A stretch of 31,263 nt of DNA from Roseicyclus sp. (GTDB lineage: Bacteria > Pseudomonadota > Alphaproteobacteria > Rhodobacterales > Rhodobacteraceae): positions 1 to 31,263 of the forward strand of contig JAGYLB010000082.1 of the NCBI GenBank assembly GCA_018401055.1, written 5' to 3'. The notes under the pieces were generated by a model. The model was not told where the DNA came from and ran no database searches. It saw nothing but the letters and a program-made list of their open reading frames with translations. Shown piece by piece: positions 25,531 through 31,263 of the stretch. Each line of letters begins with the position of its first letter. The first letter of the stretch is position 1. Position numbers and translations under genes: made by a program.

Positions 25531-26213
25531 ATGTCTGATCCCATCCGCACCTTCCGGCATTTCCGCGACGTGCCCCAAAACCTCTGGCGCTGGAAGAATT
25601 TCAGCCCTGCCGAAATCGCCTGTCGCGGCACAGGCCAGCTGAAGCTCCACCCCGAGGCGCTGGACAAGCTGCAAGCCCTGCGCGACCGGCTTGGCAAGCC
25701 GCTGATTGTGCGCTCGGCCTATCGCAGCCCCGAGCACAATCGCGCGGTCGGCGGTGCGAAAGCCTCGAAGCACATGGACGGCACCGCCTTTGATATCGCG
25801 ATGGCGCAATCATGACCCGGTGGCCTTCGAGGCGGCGGCGCGGGAGGTGGGGTTCCTCGGGTTTGGCTATTACCCGCGCTCGGGCTTCATGCATATCGAT
25901 CTGGGGCCTGCGCGCAGCTGGGGCGAACCGTTCCCGGCGCGGGCGGTACCCTTTGCGGTCGAGACCCCGCCTGCGCGCGAGGCGCTCGCCGAGAGCCGGA
26001 CGCTGCGCGGGACCGGTGCAGCGGGGGTCGCAACCGTCGGTGCGGCTGGGCGTTGAGGTGGCGCAGGAGGTGCTGGCCGAGGCGCAGGGCGCGATCCTGC
26101 CGCTGGTGCCTTATCTCGACACCCTGCGCTGGCTGTTCATCGCGCTGGCGCTGGGCGGGATCGCGGTGGCCGTCTGGGCTCGGGTTGATGACTGGAAAAA
26201 GGGGCTGCGCTGA
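25531..26213 (+). pseudogene. M15 peptidase endolysin with C-terminal membrane anchor, two frameshifts
   Basis: ATG 25531 follows AAAAGGA. MSDPIRTFRHFRDVPQNLWR, then LRDRLGKPLIVRSAYRSPEH, KHMDGTAFDIAM and (after a break near 25806) GFGYYPRSGFMHIDLGPARS give the M15A zinc motifs: HxxxxxxxD and the MHIDLG site. Such enzymes cut the peptide of peptidoglycan at host lysis. A second break near 26050 leads to VEVAQEVLAEAQGAILPLVP, one transmembrane helix (TLRWLFIALALGGIAVAVW) and a basic end at TGA 26213. The C-terminal anchor is usual for this family in Rhodobacteraceae prophages. Only the first 94 residues are in one frame. Confidence 0.8.
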
Positions 26214-26470
26214 TGTGGGCGGTCTTCGTGGTCGGGCTCCTCGCCCGGCCATGGGCGCGGCGGGTGGCGGGTTTCGCCCTCGCCGCGCTCACCATCACCC
26301 TGTTCATTCTCAACCTTCGCCGCACGGCCGAGCGCGCTGGCCGCGCCGCCGAGCGGCTGGAAAACCTGGAGCGCACCCATGATATTCAACGCCAGATGCT
26401 GGACGCCGCCAGCCGCCGCCCTCGTGATCGCGATGATCTTCTTGACCGCCTGCGCGAGGGTGGGTTCTGA
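26213..26470 (+). CDS. i-spanin-like (Rz-type) membrane protein
   Basis: ATG 26213 overlaps the preceding stop (TGATG). The 85-residue product has an N-terminal transmembrane helix (FALAALTITLFILNL, preceded by a basic stretch) and a long coiled coil (RTAERAGRAAERLENLERTH) ending in a basic-acidic tail. Size, topology and place after the endolysin fit an inner-membrane spanin. It would pair with the lipoprotein encoded in the overlapping frame to fuse the two membranes at lysis. The gene is intact. Confidence 0.6.
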   Translation: MWAVFVVGLLARPWARRVAGFALAALTITLFILNLRRTAERAGRAAERLENLERTHDIQRQMLDAASRRPRDRDDLLDRLREGGF

Positions 26471-26629
26471 GACACCGCCCAGCGCTTGCCCACCCCTGGT
26501 GGATTACAGCAGGGCCGAACAAAGGCGCGCTGTGCCGAGGAGGTGGCCGCGCTGCCCGAAGGAGCGATGATCATTGGCTGGCTCGCCGATTATGCTGTCT
26601 TGCGCGATCAGGCGCGCAGTTGCCGATAA
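26379..26629 (+). pseudogene. o-spanin-like lipoprotein (Rz1-type), one frameshift
   Basis: ATG 26379 opens inside the i-spanin gene in another frame, the embedded Rz/Rz1 arrangement. The N-terminus has a hydrophobic stretch AAALVIAMIFLTAC with a lipobox-type LTAC, then a proline-rich part (GSETPPSACPPLVDYS), as in outer-membrane spanins. The frame breaks near 26532; the natural end reads EEVAALPEGAMIIGWLADYA, LRDQARSCR and TAA 26627-26629. Overlap with the i-spanin is 92 bases. The C-terminal half after the break is longer than in most Rz1 proteins. Confidence 0.55.
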
Positions 26630-26663
26630 ATGCGCGTCACCGATCCCGAATGCGAGACCAAGA

Positions 26664-29600
26664 TCATACAATCTCACTGGGAAGCGCGCTATCAATTCGA
26701 TCACGCAGGTCTTTGCCAGTTTTCGCAAAACCGAGGAGCCGAGCGGTCGCGACGATTAAGTCTTCTCTCTGCATTTCTCCACTCTCTGCGATCACACGCG
26801 CCGCAGCAGCTCGTATCTCGAGCGGCGGAAGTAAATCTGCCTTGACTGGCGCGTTGTCGGCTGAACGGTCACGCACAGGACAATCGTCGCGCTGGTCCGC
26901 CGTCATGGCAAAGTCACCGTCCATTTCAAGTGATGCCGAGCGGATAGCAGCAGCAAGTGCCTTGTCTGATGCGCCCTGAATTCGACCACCTGTCCGGACT
27001 TTGCCGAAAGCTGCAGAGACCCGACGTGCCACCAAGTCACGATGAATGGGGCCTTCGGCTGTCACGATCCTTGTCACCAAGTCGACCAAAAGATGCATTG
27101 GGGCCTCATGAGGCTCCACGCTCATCTTAACTGAAAAACTCGAGGGAACGTAAGCTGGGGCGCTGAGATCTGGCGGCGGTGGCAAGACCGCATCGCTCCC
27201 AGGTTCTGACGCCGTTTCCGCAACAGGCACGTGCCGGCCACCTGTATTTGCGCCAGAAAACGCTGGCCCCTCTGCAAGGGCGGCAGCCTGGAGAGCAATC
27301 CTTAAACGCTCGATTTCAGCAGTACGGCGATGAAACCAATCGGTGCTCCAGATCCGGTGGAAACGCCAGCCGAGGCCTTCCAAGACGTCCTGACGCAGGC
27401 GATCACGTTCGCGGGCCCAAAGAGCGGAGTGATATGTGGCACCATCACATTCAACTGCGAGGATGTAGCGACCGGGTTGCTCCGGGTGCCGCACGCCCAG
27501 ATCGATCCGGAAGCCAGCAGCCCCAACCTGGTGATCGCAAGGGTAGCCAAGACGCTCGATCACGTCTGCCACATCGGACTCGAGCGGACTGTCAGGCAAC
27601 TCCCCTGTCGCCTGCGGCTGGGCCATCTGTCCGCTGCGCGCAAATTCGAGAAAGCGCTTAAGCACCCTCGGCCCATCGCGACTGGTTCGACTGGTGTCGA
27701 TGTCATTGGGATCGAACGAGCAGAAGACAACGCAGCGCGTCCTGGCACGCGAGAAGAGAACGTTAAGGCGACGCTCGCCGCCCTCGCCATTCACAGGCCC
27801 GAAGGACATGGACGTGAGGCGACCATTTGGCTCGGCCGGGCCATACCCGACCGAAATCAGGATCACATCGCGCTCGTCGCCCTGCACGTTTTCGATGTTC
27901 TTGACGAAGACATCCTCCGACCGCCCCTCGCGCAAGAAGTCATTGAGGATTTCGTCTTGGCGCCGGGCGACTTCGAGTACCTCTGTCAGCATGTCAGATT
28001 GTGCCTTTGAGAAGGCGACCACCCCAAGGGAAAGGTCGGGGCGGGTGCGCGCGTGCTCTGCAACCGCCTTTGCGACGGCCTCGGCCTCAATCCGATTGGT
28101 GCCAGGCCGACCCGTCCCGCGAGATCGGCTCGTGTAAACCCCCGGCACGCGCTGAAACGCGAGCCCGTACTCAGGATCGTTTTGAACTGGGGACGGCGGA
28201 AGGATCAAACGGTGGTCATAGAACTCTGCATTGTTGACCATGATGAGCGATGGATCGCGCGAACGATAATGCCATTCGAGCATTGCCGGGTTGAGGCCGC
28301 GGGCTTCACAGAGCGTCAGGACGCTCTCCATCTCCGTCGCAGTCGCAGTGCGGACTTCCTCCTCGGCTTCCTCATCCAACTCCACATCATCAGATCCGGC
28401 GATCCGATCAAAAAAGCTGGTGGGCGGAAGCTGCTTCTGATCGCCGACTACTACGATTTGGCGGCAACGCACAATCGCGCCCAGCGCCTCCTCGGGTCGC
28501 ACTTGGCTGGCCTCGTCGATAACCAGCAAGTCGAATTGCGCGGCCCCCGGCGGCAGATATTGCGCGATGGAGATGGGGCTCATCAGCAGGACCGGTTTGA
28601 TCCTCTGCACCATTTGCCCGGCAGCTTTCATCATTTGGCGGATCGGCCGATGCCGGCGCTTCTTTGCCATCTCCCCGCGCAGGAAGCCCATCTGCCCAGC
28701 AGCGCCTGTTGGCAGTTGCGCCAGGTGCTTCGAGCGAACAAGTAGCCTGGTCTCATCAAGCCGTGCAGCCTCAAGACCACGAAATGCCTCCACGAGCGCA
28801 TGACGATCCAGATAGGCGAGTTCGTTCATGCCTGGGAGCGCCGCACGGGCTGCTTCCCAGCGTGCCTCTGCAGTTGCATAGAGAAACTCGTCCACCGCCT
28901 TGTCAGGTAAAATCTCACCTACGTCCAACATCGTGATCAGAGACCCGAGGCCGTTGCTCTCCAGTTCACCTGACAGATGCGTGAGGCGGGCCCATTCGCC
29001 GAAACGATCAAGGGCGACGCGCATGGCGTCGATGCGCTGCGCCAGCGTTTCGAGGGAGATGCCATCACCTTCTGGCCAGTTGATCGCAAGCCTTGCGACA
29101 AGCGGATCCAACAGAGAGGTCAAGCCATCCAAAGCGGCAGTCAATTCGGGTTCACCAGCGGCTGCTGCGCTAATCCGATCAACACTTTCAGCGTCAGCGG
29201 ACGGAACGATCGCTACGATCCGTCCCAGCCATTCGGCCTGAGCGAGGAGCGATGTGAAAGGCGTGCGTTCGCCGCGCCACGCTGACCCCAGGACCTCCTT
29301 GAGCCAGCCTTCCTCATCCGCCAGCTCTTTGCGTCGACGTTGAACAATAACCAGTTCGTCGACATGCTTAAGGCGATCTGCAGGCGCGCTGGGCAGAGGG
29401 CCGCTCAAAACAGTCGCAAGTTCCTTGCTAGCGGCGCGATACGTCCCGAACAGCCGTGCCCAAAATGAACCCACGCCAGGTGCCAATCGTGCGCGCAATG
29501 TATCGGCTGAAATCCCGAACGCCGGCTCGGCAAAACGCGTGCCGGCCGCTTCGCGCGCCTCTACCCACGCGCGGCCAGCGCTGAGGGCTTCCTGAAGGCG

Positions 29601-31263
29601 AGGATCGCTCGCATGCGATAGCAGAACCGCAGTCGCGTTTTGGGCATCTGCCGGCCTACCGGCCGCTGCGCACAGAAGGTCTCGCAAGGTGAGGCAATCG
29701 GGCAGTGAGGACGGCTCAGCCCTGCTCGTCAACACTGCCAGGTGCAAGGCCGTCACTTGCAGCTGCTTGATGGCTTCCGATACTTGGCGCAATTCGGGCT
29801 CTAGCCTCTGCAGATCTGTCGGCTGCAAGCTCGTTGATCCAACACCCGCGAATGGATGGCTTCGCCGCGGGCCGGATGATTCAAGCAGATCAGCATAGAT
29901 CTTGATGCGATCCGCCAGGTTTCTCCGGGTTGCCTCGTCAAGAGCGGCCAACCCGTCACGTGCCAGCCTTGGTGGCTGCAGCTCCCTGCCCACAAAACGT
30001 GCAATTTCCGCCATCGCCCGATATGGCGTGAAATCATAACCGGGAACGGGTTCATGCAGCAGCGCGCTGACACTGTTCAGCCTGTCTCGTGCCTCGCGCA
30101 GCGCATCTGGCGGTTCCGGCATCTCCGGCGCTGCTCGCCCAGCGTTCAAGGTACGCGCGAGTTCCTCAAGGAATAACTTCTTGTTCGCGGCGCGTGAATG
30201 GATCTCAAGGCATAGGTCGCCCAGACCGACTTTCTGCAGCCGATGGTGTACGACCGACAGGGCTGCCATTTTCTCGGCCACGAAAAGCACTGTCTTGCCA
30301 TCATGGGCAGCGCCCGCGATGATATTCGCTATCGTCTGCGACTTGCCTGTTCCAGGCGGCCCTTGGACGACGAGATTGCGCCCCGCGCGAACCTCCTCAA
30401 TCACCCGGGTTTGCGACGCGTCTGCAGGGACCACATGCAACAGATCCGAAGGGGTAAGCCGAGGATCAAGTGGTTCCTGCGGACCGAAAAGCGGCTCTGA
30501 TCGTTCGAACCCACCTCCGAGCAGTCCACCGAGAACAGGGTGATCCTCAAACGCGCCCTCTGGCCATTGCACAGGCTCCAGGTCTCGCATCATCAAGAGC
30601 TTCGAGAACGAAAAGAAGCCGAGCTGCATACCATCGCGATCGATCGACCAGCGGGTTCGATTTTCGATGCGCTCAGCCAGATCGTCGAAATACGCTTCCG
30701 GCGCGAATGTTTCGTCCTCGGCAATCTCTGGCAACTCAAACCCGAAATCAGCCCTCAAGCGTTCTTGAAGAGGAAGGTTCGTTACGATTTCGGTATCACG
30801 CGCGCGCAGATCGAACGTCGCTCGCCGTTCATCTCGGACCAACTCGACCGGAAGCAGGATGAGTGGGGACTCGCGCAGGGTCTGCGAACTCTCACTTTCG
30901 TACCAGCGCAGAAAACCCATCGCGAGGTAAAGGATGTTGAAGCCCTGCTCTTCCTCTGACGTGCGGGCGTCCGTGAACAACCGCAGCAGTCGGCGCTGAA
31001 GTGCTTCCTGCCCAAGCCGAGTTTCGAGGAATTGATCCTGGTATCGCGCTGCTCTATCGGTTTCGTCGACGTCACCAACGGACAGCAAGAGGTCCTCGCT
31101 GTCACCTTCATAGTCAGCGTCTTCTTCATCTCGCGCCAGGAAACGCATCCGCTTTCCTTGAGCCCTGACAAGATCGAAGATGTCGGCCGTGCGCTCACCA
31201 TCGATGTCCAGTGCGTTTGACCGCTTAGATGAACGGTTCACATGGATAAGTCGGTTCCGCGTG
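26664..31263 (-). CDS. Giant SF1 helicase with DUF4011, Vsr-like nuclease and DUF3320 (N-terminus outside window)
   Basis: The frame is open from the right edge to TGA 26664; GTG 31241 is internal, since the upstream codons TRNRLIH VNRSSKR continue the DUF4011 pattern. Counting from GTG 31241 (1525 residues): Walker A GPPGTGKSQ (~293), Walker B DLLVIDEASQ (~902), helicase motif VVVGDQKQLPPTSFF (~930), LEWHYRSRDPSLI, NIENVQGDERDVILISVG, and GERRLNVLFSRART (~1157), a UPF1-like superfamily 1 helicase. Next is a Vsr-like nuclease, FRIDLGV...AVECDGATYHS (~1248-1273), then DUF3320 (~1380-1430). Proteins of this type occur in anti-phage islands. It is intact, convergent with the lysis genes and 34 bases from the o-spanin stop. 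Confidence 0.85.
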   Translation of the reverse strand, partial: TRNRLIHVNRSSKRSNALDIDGERTADIFDLVRAQGKRMRFLARDEEDADYEGDSEDLLLSVGDVDETDRAARYQDQFLETRLGQEALQRRLLRLFTDARTSEEEQGFNILYLAMGFLRWYESESSQTLRESPLILLPVELVRDERRATFDLRARDTEIVTNLPLQERLRADFGFELPEIAEDETFAPEAYFDDLAERIENRTRWSIDRDGMQLGFFSFSKLLMMRDLEPVQWPEGAFEDHPVLGGLLGGGFERSEPLFGPQEPLDPRLTPSDLLHVVPADASQTRVIEEVRAGRNLVVQGPPGTGKSQTIANIIAGAAHDGKTVLFVAEKMAALSVVHHRLQKVGLGDLCLEIHSRAANKKLFLEELARTLNAGRAAPEMPEPPDALREARDRLNSVSALLHEPVPGYDFTPYRAMAEIARFVGRELQPPRLARDGLAALDEATRRNLADRIKIYADLLESSGPRRSHPFAGVGSTSLQPTDLQRLEPELRQVSEAIKQLQVTALHLAVLTSRAEPSSLPDCLTLRDLLCAAAGRPADAQNATAVLLSHASDPRLQEALSAGRAWVEAREAAGTRFAEPAFGISADTLRARLAPGVGSFWARLFGTYRAASKELATVLSGPLPSAPADRLKHVDELVIVQRRRKELADEEGWLKEVLGSAWRGERTPFTSLLAQAEWLGRIVAIVPSADAESVDRISAAAAGEPELTAALDGLTSLLDPLVARLAINWPEGDGISLETLAQRIDAMRVALDRFGEWARLTHLSGELESNGLGSLITMLDVGEILPDKAVDEFLYATAEARWEAARAALPGMNELAYLDRHALVEAFRGLEAARLDETRLLVRSKHLAQLPTGAAGQMGFLRGEMAKKRRHRPIRQMMKAAGQMVQRIKPVLLMSPISIAQYLPPGAAQFDLLVIDEASQVRPEEALGAIVRCRQIVVVGDQKQLPPTSFFDRIAGSDDVELDEEAEEEVRTATATEMESVLTLCEARGLNPAMLEWHYRSRDPSLIMVNNAEFYDHRLILPPSPVQNDPEYGLAFQRVPGVYTSRSRGTGRPGTNRIEAEAVAKAVAEHARTRPDLSLGVVAFSKAQSDMLTEVLEVARRQDEILNDFLREGRSEDVFVKNIENVQGDERDVILISVGYGPAEPNGRLTSMSFGPVNGEGGERRLNVLFSRARTRCVVFCSFDPNDIDTSRTSRDGPRVLKRFLEFARSGQMAQPQATGELPDSPLESDVADVIERLGYPCDHQVGAAGFRIDLGVRHPEQPGRYILAVECDGATYHSALWARERDRLRQDVLEGLGWRFHRIWSTDWFHRRTAEIERLRIALQAAALAEGPAFSGANTGGRHVPVAETASEPGSDAVLPPPPDLSAPAYVPSSFSVKMSVEPHEAPMHLLVDLVTRIVTAEGPIHRDLVARRVSAAFGKVRTGGRIQGASDKALAAAIRSASLEMDGDFAMTADQRDDCPVRDRSADNAPVKADLLPPLEIRAAAARVIAESGEMQREDLIVATARLLGFAKTGKDLRDRIDSALPSEIV

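Noticed and set aside
26630..26845. 71-codon plus-strand frame starting MRVTDPECET after the o-spanin
   Set aside because: It overlaps the helicase gene almost entirely and has only a few native-looking codons; it may be a remnant start of the next phage gene but cannot be supported.

Overview
The window is a high-GC (roughly 60-65%) alphaproteobacterial segment, most likely from a Rhodobacterales chromosome. This is judged from codon use and from tail proteins that resemble those recalled from Rhodobacteraceae prophages; no database search was possible. It covers the late structural module of a lambda-like siphophage prophage and runs into the end of a very large host-type or defence-type helicase-nuclease gene read in the opposite direction.

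Layout on the plus strand: end of a head-tail joining protein (1-303), DUF6441 protein (317-1099), tail terminator candidate (1757-2182), tail tube (2213-3157), tail assembly chaperone pair G and G-T with an in-frame A AAA AAC slippery heptamer (3160-3847), lambda-type tape measure (5116-7611), distal tail protein (7611-8265), hub-like protein (9149-9762), DUF6950/NlpC-like protein (9762-10154), gpJ-like central fibre (10154-13864), a second NlpC/P60 protein (13887-14541), a cysteine-repeat tail protein (14541-16128), small proteins, an S74 chaperone-tailed fibre (17118-19076), a glycine-rich adhesin (19063-20027), a fibre assembly protein (20027-20495), a long A/G-rich repeat protein (20499-23332), an Ig-like protein (23338-23668), and a lysis block of a small membrane protein, M15 peptidase, i-spanin and o-spanin (23745-26629).

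Three junctions in the tail module carry minus-strand toxin-antitoxin genes: an intact higBA (949-1682), an intact vapBC followed by a frameshifted second higBA (3832-5051), and a set of antitoxin-like genes without an obvious toxin (8301-9141: Phd, an 80-residue unknown, BrnA-like). An IS110-family element (about 23783-25168) splits the small membrane protein gene. Removing it at the repeated TCTG restores an open frame.

Most phage genes carry one or more single-base frameshifts, at least 30 in all by my reading. The IS transposase, higBA-1, vapBC and the 4.6-kb helicase reading frame are open throughout. This suggests a decaying prophage kept in place by addiction modules, although uneven sequence quality cannot be excluded. 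If functional, the genes would build a flexible non-contractile tail (terminator, tube, chaperones, tape measure, tip, fibres) and lyse the host through M15 peptidase and spanins. The TA cassettes and the helicase-nuclease are accessory.

The helicase (26664-31263, minus) has DUF4011, UPF1-like superfamily 1 helicase, Vsr-like endonuclease and DUF3320 regions. Its N-terminus lies beyond the right edge. No tRNA, rRNA or CRISPR array was seen.
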